This document shows positions 16,277 to 23,990 of a stretch of DNA of 33,430 bases, piece after piece. The notes under the pieces were generated by a model. It was given only the letters and a program-made list of their open reading frames with translations. It searched no databases and had not been told where the DNA came from. Source of the DNA: Thiobacillus sp. (GTDB lineage Bacteria > Pseudomonadota > Gammaproteobacteria > Burkholderiales > Thiobacillaceae); contig JANJXF010000109.1 of the NCBI GenBank assembly GCA_024709165.1, positions 1-33,430 on the forward strand, given 5' to 3'. A program made the translations under genes and the position numbers. Numbering within the stretch: the stretch's first letter is position 1; every line of letters starts with the position of its first letter.

Positions 16277-16467
16277 GTTCCCGGCAGCGCAAGACAGGCG
16301 GTGGCGTGCTCGTTTGCGGGTTCGGCCGGTTCCCGGATCATTCTGGCAGGGCGAGGAGAGGAGAGGGCAACGCGCGGGCAAGCCGTCGCATCATGCCCTT
16401 TGGCGGTGAGTCGGCATGAACACTGTGGGGGGGTCATGCGGGATCGTTCCGGCTCGTGGGCAGGAGA

Positions 16468-16947
16468 CTACTCGTTCAACCCGCCCATCGCGGACTGCAG
16501 ATAGTTCTGCACGCCGAGTTGCTCGAGCAGGCTGAGCTGGGTCTCCAAGTAGTCTATATGTTCTTCGGTGTCTTCCAGGATGTCTGCCAGAATTTCCCTG
16601 GACACGTAATCGCGCACCGATTCGCAATAGGCGATCGCCTCCAGATAGTGGCTGCGCCCGGCTTGTTCCAGCTTGAGGTCGCAGGCGAGACATTCAGGCA
16701 CGTTTTCACCGATGAGCAGCTTGTTCAGATCCTGCAGGTTGGGCAGGCCGTCGAGAAAGAGAATGCGCTCGATCAGCTTGTCGGCGTGACGCATCTCCTC
16801 GATGGATTCCTCGTATTCGTGCTTGCCAAGCGCGGTGAGGCCCCAGTTCTTGTACATGCGGGCATGGAGAAAGTACTGGTTGACTGCGGTCAGTTCGACG
16901 ATCAACGCCTTATTGAGAATCTGGATGACTTTCTTGTCGCCCTTCAT
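16468..16947 (-). CDS. bfr: Bacterioferritin
   Basis: The 159-aa four-helix protein is a cytosolic haem-containing iron store forming 24-mers. It has the haem ligand M52. Five of the six usual ferroxidase ligands are seen: E18, E51, H54, E94 and H130. The sixth, E127 in E. coli numbering, is threonine here (ACC codon; local sequence [13 protein letters not shown]), unless a neighbouring E128 substitutes. Otherwise it follows the canonical MKGDKKVIQ...NQYFLHAR sequence. The ATG at 16947 has a GAGG ribosome site. bfd lies 103 bp upstream on the same strand. Iron chemistry at the altered centre cannot be judged from sequence. Confidence 0.95.
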   Translation of the reverse strand: MKGDKKVIQILNKALIVELTAVNQYFLHARMYKNWGLTALGKHEYEESIEEMRHADKLIERILFLDGLPNLQDLNKLLIGENVPECLACDLKLEQAGRSHYLEAIAYCESVRDYVSREILADILEDTEEHIDYLETQLSLLEQLGVQNYLQSAMGGLNE

Positions 16948-17050
16948 GGTCGTATCCTCGCTTCATGTGGTCATTGGGGGCCCTATGGGACTTCATTCAG
17001 TGTATCGCAAATTTCGACGAAGCCAGGCTGCGACCTGGGCGGCGGTGGGT

Positions 17051-17257
17051 TCAGGCACAGGCCGCATCGGCCGGCGACAGGGAAGCCGACGGACATGCCT
17101 GGCATTCCTTGAGAATACCGTGGGCGCAGCGAGCACATTTTCCACATTCGGACGCGACGCCGAGATGCTGCCGCAGGCCGCGCATCGACTGGACGCCGCT
17201 GTGCACCGCCTCGCGCACCTGGCGATCGGTGATGGCTTGGCAGACGCAGACATACAT
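17051..17257 (-). CDS. bfd: Bacterioferritin-associated ferredoxin
   Basis: The 68-aa protein has the BFD-like [2Fe-2S] site: C4 and C6 in MYVCVCQAIT, with C38 and C41 in SECGKCARC. C44 is an additional cysteine. Bfd docks on bacterioferritin and donates electrons to its haem to release stored iron. The ATG at 17257 follows an AAGGAG ribosome site with 9-base spacing, which excludes longer readings. A strong promoter with an overlapping Fur box lies upstream, so the gene should be induced by iron shortage. bfr follows in the same direction. Confidence 0.95.
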   Translation of the reverse strand: MYVCVCQAITDRQVREAVHSGVQSMRGLRQHLGVASECGKCARCAHGILKECQACPSASLSPADAACA

Positions 17258-17290
17258 GGGCGGAACTCCTTGGGTGATTCATCTGGGCTC

Positions 17291-17318
17291 ATTTTATTTG
17301 AATGAGAATGATTGTCAA
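17291..17318 (-). promoter_or_regulatory. bfd promoter
   Basis: On the minus strand, TTGACA (17318-17313) and TAAAAT (17296-17291) are separated by 16 bp, a near-consensus sigma-70 promoter. It would start transcription about 27 bases before the bfd ATG. The -35 overlaps the Fur box. Confidence 0.75.
17303..17317. promoter_or_regulatory. Fur box at the bfd promoter
   Basis: TGAGAATGATTGTCA matches the 7-1-7 Fur consensus TGATAATnATTATCA at 12 of 14 specified bases. It overlaps the -35 element of the bfd promoter, so Fur with iron should repress bfd. Confidence 0.75.
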
Positions 17319-17364
17319 TACTAATATGAGCCGATTTCAGGATCGTTGCGCGTGACCGGCTGGA

Positions 17365-18363
17365 TCATCTGGGGTGCAACAGAATCCGGCGCGTATCCGG
17401 CGGTGAGCCGCTGGTGCGCCACAGCCACAGGGCGATCAGAGTGAAGGCCAGGCTGCGGATCGCCACTGTCGCACTGTCATGCAGACCAAGGTGTTCGCTG
17501 ACGACCGCCCCAACGAACCAGTAATAGAGGCCGATCGCCAGTGCACCCAGCAGTCGCACCGCCGTCTCTGAACGCAGACTCAGGCCGCGCACCACGATTT
17601 GCGCCAGCACATAGCTTGCGAGGGTGTAGACGGCGATGGTGGAGTAGACCTGGCCGGCCGTCTCCAGCGGGCCATTGGCGGTGAGATAGTACCCCAGGAC
17701 GAAACCCGGAAAGCTCGCTGCGAAAGCGCCAAAACCGGTTTGCAGCCAGTTGTGGGACATGCTCGATGTACCGAGGATTTGCCGTATGGATTTTCCCGGC
17801 GCCTTGTCCAGACAGCCGCGCGACACGCACTGGCTGCAGGTGGAGCAGTGCGCGTTGCCTACGGTCATCAAGGGGTTTTGCCCGTAGAGCCGCTCAACGG
17901 GAAGCACCGGGCAAATCGAATTGCAGAACCCTCCTTTCCTGCTGAACAAGGCCCCCAGCAGCAGGGTCAGAAGGGCCACCACCAGAATCGTGGCGGCAAG
18001 GGCCGGACCGTTTTCGTTGAACAGGAAACGGCGTGCGGGCACCATGAGCAGGAGCAGAAAGATCCCTGCCATTCCCGCACCCGGAAGCAGCCGGTCAGAC
18101 AACCCCCCAGGTCTGATGCGGCCCGATGCGAGCATGTTGAGCGTACCTAGCGGGCAGGCGTTGCGCCACAGTTTCGGGTTGATGAGGAATATGGCGGGCA
18201 GCAAGGGAATCACCACATCCCAGAGCAGGCGCAGGGCAAGCTCAGGTGCCAGAAACAACCCGGAAATCAGCAGGGCCGTGACCCCCAGGCCACCGATCTG
18301 CGCAATGCGCCATAGGTGGCCACCCGACGGAGAGGGCGGCCTGTTCGCGGTTGTTGTCGCCAT
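17365..18363 (-). CDS. Polyferredoxin-like 4Fe-4S membrane protein
   Basis: The 332-aa inner-membrane protein has about eight hydrophobic segments. Cysteine groups are C70 in ACPLGTL, C147 and C151 in FCNSICPVLP, and C173, C176, C179 and C184 in CSTCSQCVSRGC. This is the NapH/NosR/CcoG style of membrane electron-transfer protein, but the clusters do not follow the strict CxxCxxCxxxCP spacing. It is the last gene of the long iron operon, 11 bp after the DUF1513 gene, with a GAGGAG ribosome site. Distinct from ftrD in the same operon, it may pass electrons for reducing or oxidising iron at the membrane. That role is inferred only from context. Confidence 0.7.
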   Translation of the reverse strand: MATTTANRPPSPSGGHLWRIAQIGGLGVTALLISGLFLAPELALRLLWDVVIPLLPAIFLINPKLWRNACPLGTLNMLASGRIRPGGLSDRLLPGAGMAGIFLLLLMVPARRFLFNENGPALAATILVVALLTLLLGALFSRKGGFCNSICPVLPVERLYGQNPLMTVGNAHCSTCSQCVSRGCLDKAPGKSIRQILGTSSMSHNWLQTGFGAFAASFPGFVLGYYLTANGPLETAGQVYSTIAVYTLASYVLAQIVVRGLSLRSETAVRLLGALAIGLYYWFVGAVVSEHLGLHDSATVAIRSLAFTLIALWLWRTSGSPPDTRRILLHPR

Positions 18364-18374
18364 GCCGTCGCTCC

Positions 18375-19502
18375 TCAGGCCTCAGCGACCAGTACCCAGT
18401 GGTTGTCGAGGGCCATCGGCTGCGGCCACGGCAGAATCTTTGCCTGGGCTTCGGGATGCCAGCGCAACAACCCGCTTGCCGTGGCGACCAGCGCACCACC
18501 GCCCTTGCCAGGCCCGTGCCAGGAGGCGAGGGCATAGGCTTCCGGCATTTCCACAATGGTCTGCATTTTTTCCGGGATGCCAGGGTGCCAGAGCAAGGCC
18601 TTGTTTGCCGTGCTGGTGAGGGCGAAACCGCCGCGATGGGCCGGCGCGATGTTGCCGCAATACCCGATACCGTCGCCAATGGGGGTCGGCACGCTCAGGG
18701 TTTTGCCGTCGAACACTGCCAGTACGGGTGCCGCATGCCGCCGGGCAGCGGAAGCATGCTCCGCCTGCAGGGCAATACCGAGCAGCGCACCCGGTTCGCC
18801 GGCCGGACGGCTCCAGGCCATGTGCCGCAGCGAGAGGCGCGAATCGTCGAGCCGCCACTGGCCCAACAGCCGGCCATTGCGGCCGTCGAGTCTGACGAGG
18901 GAGGAGTCCATGTTGTCGAGGCCGAGCTTCTTGTCGTCCTCGGGACGGCGCGGCACACCACCGTTGGCGACCAGCAGCGTCCCGTCGCGATCCATCTGGG
19001 CCTCGTGAGGGTCCTCGCCGTGGGTCTCCCATTCAGCGGCTTTTTTCAGGCTGGCGGGGTCGCGTGCGGTGATCCAGCCCCGGCCCGTGCGGATGTCGGT
19101 TTCCGTGGTGTAGAGCACAGAGCGGTCCGGGGCGTAGACGGCGTGCCCGCAGAGGCGGCGGTTGCCTTCGTCCGTGAGGGCAATGCGGCGCACGATCTTG
19201 CCCTCCTTGTCGCACCGTAGTATCCAGTCGCCAAAGCGGTAGGCGGTCACCAGCAATCCGCCTGCCGGCTCGGCCAGTACGCCGTGGGCACGCCCCGGCA
19301 GCGGCACGGCATAGCGGATGCCGATTTTTTGGGTGTCCCAGTCGGCCACGAGTTCGCCCGCAAAATGGGTGTCGTTTTTGTTTGGGCCGCGCCAAGCGGC
19401 GCCCACCGCGGCCTGGCGAACCTGATCGGCCAGCGCCATGCGCGGCAGGGCCGCCAGGGCGAACAAACCCGAGAGGGTGCCCAGAGCTTGTCTTCTGTTC
19501 AT
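18375..19502 (-). CDS. DUF1513-family periplasmic protein
   Basis: The 375-aa protein starts MNRRQALGTLSGLFALAALP, a probable Tat signal. The body is rich in beta-strand repeats with GRxG-type turns, suggesting a beta-propeller. Landmarks such as RGPNKNDTHFAG, LPGRAHGV and THGEDPHEAQ match my recollection of DUF1513, a family that often sits beside iron-regulated periplasmic proteins such as imelysin. Biochemical function is unknown. An AAAGGA ribosome site precedes the ATG at 19502. The gene lies 17 bp after the TonB-dependent receptor and 11 bp before the polyferredoxin-like gene, inside the iron operon. Confidence 0.7.
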   Translation of the reverse strand: MNRRQALGTLSGLFALAALPRMALADQVRQAAVGAAWRGPNKNDTHFAGELVADWDTQKIGIRYAVPLPGRAHGVLAEPAGGLLVTAYRFGDWILRCDKEGKIVRRIALTDEGNRRLCGHAVYAPDRSVLYTTETDIRTGRGWITARDPASLKKAAEWETHGEDPHEAQMDRDGTLLVANGGVPRRPEDDKKLGLDNMDSSLVRLDGRNGRLLGQWRLDDSRLSLRHMAWSRPAGEPGALLGIALQAEHASAARRHAAPVLAVFDGKTLSVPTPIGDGIGYCGNIAPAHRGGFALTSTANKALLWHPGIPEKMQTIVEMPEAYALASWHGPGKGGGALVATASGLLRWHPEAQAKILPWPQPMALDNHWVLVAEA

Positions 19503-19519
19503 GTCGTGTCCTTTTCTAC

Positions 19520-21778
19520 TCAGAATTTGTATTCGCCGGTGAGAATCGCCTTGCGCTTCGTGCCAGGTACGGTGAAGGCACCGTTGTCGTAAATCGAATC
19601 GAAGTACAGCTTGTCGAACAGGTTCTGCACGTTCAGGCGCAGCGCCCAGCTTTTTTGCTCGTAAGCCAGCATGGCATCCCAGCGAGCGTAGGCCGGCGCC
19701 GTATTGGGGTGGAAGGTGCTGCCGCCTGGCAGGGTGGGAACGGCGCCTGTGCCGCTGGGGTTGTAGGCATAACGATCACCCTTGGCTTCCACGCCGCCGC
19801 CGAGCTTCCAGCCGCCGCCCAGCTTGTAGGTGGTCCACAGGTTGAAGGTGTATTTCGGCGTGTTGCGTGCCCGCTGGCCTTTGTATCCGGGGTTGGCAGA
19901 GGTGATGACACCGGTGGTGGCATTCACGTTCTCGGCCACTTCCAGGATTTTGGCGTCCATCAACGCCAGGCCGGCGAAAATTTCCCAGTCGTCGTTCACC
20001 CGACCCGCCGCTTCCAGTTCCAGACCGTCGGTGCGACGTTTCTTGGTGAGGATGGCGGCGGTGGATTCCAGGTCGGTGCTGCGTTCCCACTCCTTGTCGG
20101 CGCGGTAGAGGGCGGTGCGCAGCGCCAGGTCGCCTTCGAACAACAGCCATTTGGCGCCCAGTTCCAGAACCTTGGAGCGTTCCGCCGGCATGGGGGCAAC
20201 CGTGAGCTGATACAGGTCAGCCGTAGGGCTGAAGGAATCGGAGAAGCCCAGATAGTAATGGGTTTCGTCGCTGGGATGATAGGAGAGGGCGGCGCGCGTG
20301 CTCATTTCGTCGTATTTGAGCCTGGGCGAGGTGACGCTGGAATAATCGGCATCCATCCAGTCCTGACGCAGGCCGAGGGTAGCTTTCCACTGCGGGATGA
20401 ATTCCACCGTGTCCTGTATATAGAAGGCGTAGGAATCGGACTTGAACTTGGTGGCGGTTCCGGTGACAGCCACCTGATTGGGTCGGTAGTCCGGCGGGGT
20501 GGCGATGGTGGTGCCGCCGAAGTTCTGCAGGCCCTTGCGGAAGCTGTCTTCCTGCAGGAATTCCACGCCGGTCAGAAATTCGTGTTGCATGCCCCAGGTG
20601 CTGAATTTGTTGTTGAAGTCCGATTGCAGGGTGAGCGTCTCGTAATCCATGGCCCGGGTCACGGAACCGCCGACCGTGCCCTGGGGGTTTGGAGGTGTGG
20701 TCAGATGGGGCTTGATGGCCCAGTAGGTGCGCTCGTAATCGGCGTAGCGCAACTGGGTGCGCCACTCGCTCCTGGGCGAGAAACGGTGGGTATAGGTGGC
20801 TGTGCTGATATTGGTTTCGCCCTCATCGAAGTTGCGGTCGACACCCCAGTAATAGTGGGCGGGCAACACCGTGCCGGGGCGGCGTGTGCTGGAGTCGAAA
20901 CTGACGCCATAGTCCATTCGGTCATCCGTGGTGGTCACGATGTGGCTCAGGATGAACTCGTCATTCGTGGAGATGCCGAGGCCGAGACTGGCGGCCAGCC
21001 CTTCCCGGTGAATCTCCGGTTCCGCGCCGGTGCTGGGATTGGAGCGCCAACTTTCGTCGTCACGGTGCATGACGTTGATGCGCAGCGCCGTATTTTTCCC
21101 CAGACGCTTGTTGAAATCGCCCGTGCCTTCCAGATAGCCGTTGTTGCCGGCGCTGACTGTGAGCTTGTGGCGATCCGTCAGCAGTGGGGTTTTGCTCACC
21201 TGGTTGATGACCCCGCCGGCCTGGCCCCGGCCGAAGAGCATGGCGCCGGCGCCGCGCAGCACGTCCACCTGCTCCAGGTTGAAGGTTTCCCGATCGTACT
21301 GCGCGGTATCGCGGATACCGTCCAGGTAGATATCGCCAAAGGTGTAGAAGCCGCGCAACATCATGTTGTCGCCCGAGCGTCCTCCCTCGGCGGCGTTGAA
21401 CGTGACGCCGGAGACGTTACGCAGGGCCTCCCGCAGGCTGCTCACCTGCTGCTCCTCCATGATCTTGTTGGTCACGGTGGTGATCGCCTGCGGAATGTCG
21501 TGCGGATCCTGCAGTGTCTTGCCGACCCGTGTGACCGAAGCGCGGTAGCCGTCCCGTGCGGCTTCGGCTTCGGCGTCGGTCTCGACGGTGACGGTGGACA
21601 ACACCTGGTCACGTCCGGTGGCGTGTGCCGCCTCCTCGGCCAGGACCGGTAGTGACAGGCTGGCCATGATCAGCGCACTCAGGGGCAGCAGGGCCGGGTT
21701 GGGGCCGAGCTTGATGCGATGTGCAATGGTGGGTCTGTCCGCCTTGTTCGGGCGGGTCTGTTTGTTGGTACGAGACAT
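19520..21778 (-). CDS. TonB-dependent catecholate-type siderophore receptor (Fiu-like)
   Basis: The 752-aa outer-membrane receptor has a long N-terminal signal region ending near ALIMASLSLPVLAEE (~residue 48). A putative TonB box follows (LSTVTVET, ~60-67), then a plug domain (~80-210) with PQAITTVTNKIM, LRNVSGVTFN and DVLRGAGAMLFGRG. A 22-strand barrel ends in a terminal Phe (GEYKF). Plug motifs and length resemble Fiu and related receptors for Fe-catecholate compounds. The ligand is uncertain. An AAGGAG ribosome site is present at the ATG. The 85-bp gap to exbD is the largest in the operon and holds a 10-bp direct repeat (GCTGGCTGGC at 21825 and 21842), but I see no promoter or Fur box there. 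Confidence 0.9.
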   Translation of the reverse strand: MSRTNKQTRPNKADRPTIAHRIKLGPNPALLPLSALIMASLSLPVLAEEAAHATGRDQVLSTVTVETDAEAEAARDGYRASVTRVGKTLQDPHDIPQAITTVTNKIMEEQQVSSLREALRNVSGVTFNAAEGGRSGDNMMLRGFYTFGDIYLDGIRDTAQYDRETFNLEQVDVLRGAGAMLFGRGQAGGVINQVSKTPLLTDRHKLTVSAGNNGYLEGTGDFNKRLGKNTALRINVMHRDDESWRSNPSTGAEPEIHREGLAASLGLGISTNDEFILSHIVTTTDDRMDYGVSFDSSTRRPGTVLPAHYYWGVDRNFDEGETNISTATYTHRFSPRSEWRTQLRYADYERTYWAIKPHLTTPPNPQGTVGGSVTRAMDYETLTLQSDFNNKFSTWGMQHEFLTGVEFLQEDSFRKGLQNFGGTTIATPPDYRPNQVAVTGTATKFKSDSYAFYIQDTVEFIPQWKATLGLRQDWMDADYSSVTSPRLKYDEMSTRAALSYHPSDETHYYLGFSDSFSPTADLYQLTVAPMPAERSKVLELGAKWLLFEGDLALRTALYRADKEWERSTDLESTAAILTKKRRTDGLELEAAGRVNDDWEIFAGLALMDAKILEVAENVNATTGVITSANPGYKGQRARNTPKYTFNLWTTYKLGGGWKLGGGVEAKGDRYAYNPSGTGAVPTLPGGSTFHPNTAPAYARWDAMLAYEQKSWALRLNVQNLFDKLYFDSIYDNGAFTVPGTKRKAILTGEYKF

Positions 21779-21863
21779 CAGCGACTCCTTCTGGTTTTGT
21801 CAGCATTGAACGACATACGAGAGAGCTGGCTGGCATCAGGGGCTGGCTGGCGGAAATGGAACA

Positions 21864-22286
21864 TCAACGGGCTGGCCGCGGGTCTGTGACGAAACCGATC
21901 CGGCTCAGTCCCAGACGGCTGGTTTCAGCCATGATCTCGGCGATGTGGCGGTAAGGTCCCGCCTGATCGGCCAGAATGTGAAGTTCAGGTTGGGGCGAAC
22001 GGGCAGCGGCCTCGCGCAACTGAAGCGTGAGCTCGGCATGCGACACCGGCTCGCCGTTCCAGCTGATTTCCCCGTTTGCACCGATTGCGATGCGCACCGG
22101 CTCCTGCGGCGATGTGTCGATCTGGCTGGCGGCCCGTGGCAGATCGACCTTCACTGCGTGGGTCATGAGCGGTGCAGCGACAATGAAGATCACGAGCAAC
22201 ACCAACATGACGTCGATCAGCGGAATCATGTTGATCTCCGCCACCGGTTGGTTGTTTGCGTTGGAGGAGAAACCGCCGAAGGCCAT
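21864..22286 (-). CDS. exbD: Biopolymer transport protein ExbD
   Basis: The 140-aa protein has a short cytoplasmic start, one membrane helix (residues ~22-42, IPLIDVMLVLLVIFIVAAPL) with the proton-handling D25, and a periplasmic domain. It works with ExbB to energise TonB using the proton gradient. Its ATG shares a base with the exbB stop (TAATG). Size and motif are canonical. Its place directly after tonB-exbB and before a TonB-dependent receptor shows a dedicated energising unit. Confidence 0.95.
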   Translation of the reverse strand: MAFGGFSSNANNQPVAEINMIPLIDVMLVLLVIFIVAAPLMTHAVKVDLPRAASQIDTSPQEPVRIAIGANGEISWNGEPVSHAELTLQLREAAARSPQPELHILADQAGPYRHIAEIMAETSRLGLSRIGFVTDPRPAR

Positions 22287-23008
22287 TACGCAGCCCTCGT
22301 CATGGTTTGCTTCTCCACACCCGCGTTTTCTGCGCGGATGCCGGTGGACATGAAGCCGAACAGGTCATGCGCAAAGCCGTCAAGTTCGGCCAGCAGCAGG
22401 CGGTTGGCACGGGTGAATGCGTTGTAGGCGAGCACGGCAGGAATTGCCACGGCCAAGCCCAGCGCGGTCATGATGAGCGCTTCGCCGACCGGCCCCGCCA
22501 CCTGATCCAACCCACTCTGACCCGTCATGCCGATGTTGAGCAGGGCGTGATAGATCCCCCAGACCGTACCGAACAGGCCTACGAAGGGTGCGGCGGAGGC
22601 AACCGAGGCGAGCACGGTATGGCCATATTCCAGACGCGCGGTGTCCTGCTCGATGGCCCGACGCAGAGCCCGCGTAAGGAATTCGTCGGCTGAACCCGCT
22701 TCGACCAGGCGCTGACTGCTGCGATTGCGATGCTGATCGGCGGCGCGCAGTCCATGATGCGTCAGGTGGGAGAAAGGATCTCCCACGCCTTGCTCGTGCA
22801 GATGGGCCGTTACCTCGTTCATGTCCGTCGCATTCCAGAAGCGGGAGAGAAAGGACCGTGCATGGCGCCGCGTGCGCCATTGCCTGATGGATTTGGCAGC
22901 GATGAGATACCAGGTGGCGACCGACATCGTCACCAGCACCAGCAGCAAAAACTGGCCCAACGCATCGGCGTGGCCGAGGAAGTGGGCGAACCCCATGTCT
23001 TGTTGCAT
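22286..23008 (-). CDS. exbB: Biopolymer transport protein ExbB
   Basis: The 240-aa inner-membrane protein of the MotA/TolQ/ExbB family has three membrane segments (residues ~18-40, ~130-155 and ~175-200). The conserved VASAAPFVGLFGTVWGIYHAL and LGLAVAIPAVLAYN signatures are present. It forms the pentameric proton channel with ExbD. The ATG at 23008 is chosen for its AAGGAG ribosome site and family N-terminus MQQDMGFAHF; a longer frame into tonB is not used. Its start is 2 bases after the tonB stop. Confidence 0.95.
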   Translation of the reverse strand: MQQDMGFAHFLGHADALGQFLLLVLVTMSVATWYLIAAKSIRQWRTRRHARSFLSRFWNATDMNEVTAHLHEQGVGDPFSHLTHHGLRAADQHRNRSSQRLVEAGSADEFLTRALRRAIEQDTARLEYGHTVLASVASAAPFVGLFGTVWGIYHALLNIGMTGQSGLDQVAGPVGEALIMTALGLAVAIPAVLAYNAFTRANRLLLAELDGFAHDLFGFMSTGIRAENAGVEKQTMTRAA

Positions 23009-23010
23009 GT

Positions 23011-23817
23011 TCAACTCCTTACGGAAAAAGAAATAGGAACGACGACCCATGCGGCAATTGCATTGCCGCCCTGTCGAGCGGGAGCGAAGCGCCATTTGCG
23101 CACGGCCTTCGCAGCTGCGTGATCCAGACGTTCGAAGCCGCTGCTGCTTCGGATTTCGACACGGGACGCGTTGCCATCGGCCTCGACGTAAACGCGCAAC
23201 AGGACCTTGCCCTGCTCGCCGAGGCGGCGCGATAGAGGCGGGTAGGCCGGCGCGGGATTATCCAGATAGTCGGCATCGAAGCGCGGCGGTTCGACTGGCG
23301 GGACCTCGGAGGTGACGACCGCGGCCGACACAACCGGCACCGGAGTGGACGCGGGGACGGGTGCGGGAGACGGAGTGGGCACCGTGACCATGGGTTCCGG
23401 GGGCGCCGGAGCCGTTTCGATCTCGGCTGGAGCCGAATCAGGCACGATTAGAACGGGTGGCACTACCGTCGGTCGTGGCGGCATCGGTCGTGCCGGCAAG
23501 GGTGTGGGTGGCTCCAGCGCCGGTTCCGGGCGAGGAGCTTCAATCAGGCTGACCACAAGCGGCTGTTCCAGCATGATCGTACGGGTGACGGGCTCGCTGC
23601 CGAGCAGGACGAAGGCAACCAGGACATGCATGCCGACAACTCCCCCAAGGAGGCGCCATTCAGTGCGTGGCTGTGTGGGGGTGGCGATGCTCGTCGTGGG
23701 GCCGTACGTCTCTCGGCGGAAAGTCGGCGCCGCCGCGGTGGACGGGCTGTACAGCATGGCTGATCCCGCCGGAGCAGGGGGGAGCTGTGATGAATTGGCG
23801 TGGAGCAGCGAGTTCAT
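23011..23817 (-). CDS. tonB: Energy transducer TonB
   Basis: The 268-aa protein has a longer than usual N-terminal cytoplasmic tail (~55 residues), then one membrane anchor (LLGGVVGMHVLVAFVLLG) containing the conserved histidine. A Pro-rich periplasmic spacer follows (residues ~95-175), then the C-terminal TonB domain (YPPLSRRLGEQGKVLLRVYV and KAVRKWRFAPA). It carries energy from ExbBD to the TonB box of outer-membrane receptors. The ATG overlaps the hemP stop by 4 bases (ATGA). An in-frame internal Met (residue 21) is a possible shorter start. The receptor of the same operon is its probable client. Confidence 0.93.
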   Translation of the reverse strand: MNSLLHANSSQLPPAPAGSAMLYSPSTAAAPTFRRETYGPTTSIATPTQPRTEWRLLGGVVGMHVLVAFVLLGSEPVTRTIMLEQPLVVSLIEAPRPEPALEPPTPLPARPMPPRPTVVPPVLIVPDSAPAEIETAPAPPEPMVTVPTPSPAPVPASTPVPVVSAAVVTSEVPPVEPPRFDADYLDNPAPAYPPLSRRLGEQGKVLLRVYVEADGNASRVEIRSSSGFERLDHAAAKAVRKWRFAPARQGGNAIAAWVVVPISFSVRS

Positions 23818-23984
23818 GCGGTGAGGATCAACTTGTTGGCGGTGGTGATGCGCAAGCGGTATTCCCGGTCACCGTGGACGATGACCACCACCTTGCCGCC
23901 GGCGAAGAGATCCTCGCTGCGCAGGCGCGGTGGCGCGGTGGGCTGGGTGGGGATGGGGGACGACAGCGAGTGCTTCTCTTTCAT
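23814..23984 (-). CDS. hemP: Hemin uptake protein HemP (HmuP-like), 56 aa
   Basis: This short gene is easily missed. The product starts MKEKHSLSSPIPTQPTAPPR and ends with the HemP core: SEDLFAGGKVVVIVHGDREY followed by RLRITTANKLILTA. Related HemP/HmuP proteins act as positive regulators of TonB-dependent haem receptor genes in other Proteobacteria. No haem permease or haem receptor gene is seen here, so it may regulate this iron operon. The start is 6 bp after the ftrD stop, and the stop overlaps the tonB ATG by 4 bases. The ribosome site is weak, so translation probably depends on coupling. The family call is strong; the role is inferred. Confidence 0.85.
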   Translation of the reverse strand: MKEKHSLSSPIPTQPTAPPRLRSEDLFAGGKVVVIVHGDREYRLRITTANKLILTA

Positions 23985-23990
23985 GACGGC

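Noticed and set aside
16277-16467. Possible small RNA or gene between the HTH-cupin gene and bfr
   Set aside because: No convincing promoter, terminator or coding frame with a ribosome site was found on either strand.
21825-21851. 10-bp direct repeat before the TonB receptor as a regulatory site
   Set aside because: Two copies of a low-complexity GCTGGCTGGC with no Fur match or promoter elements; may be chance.
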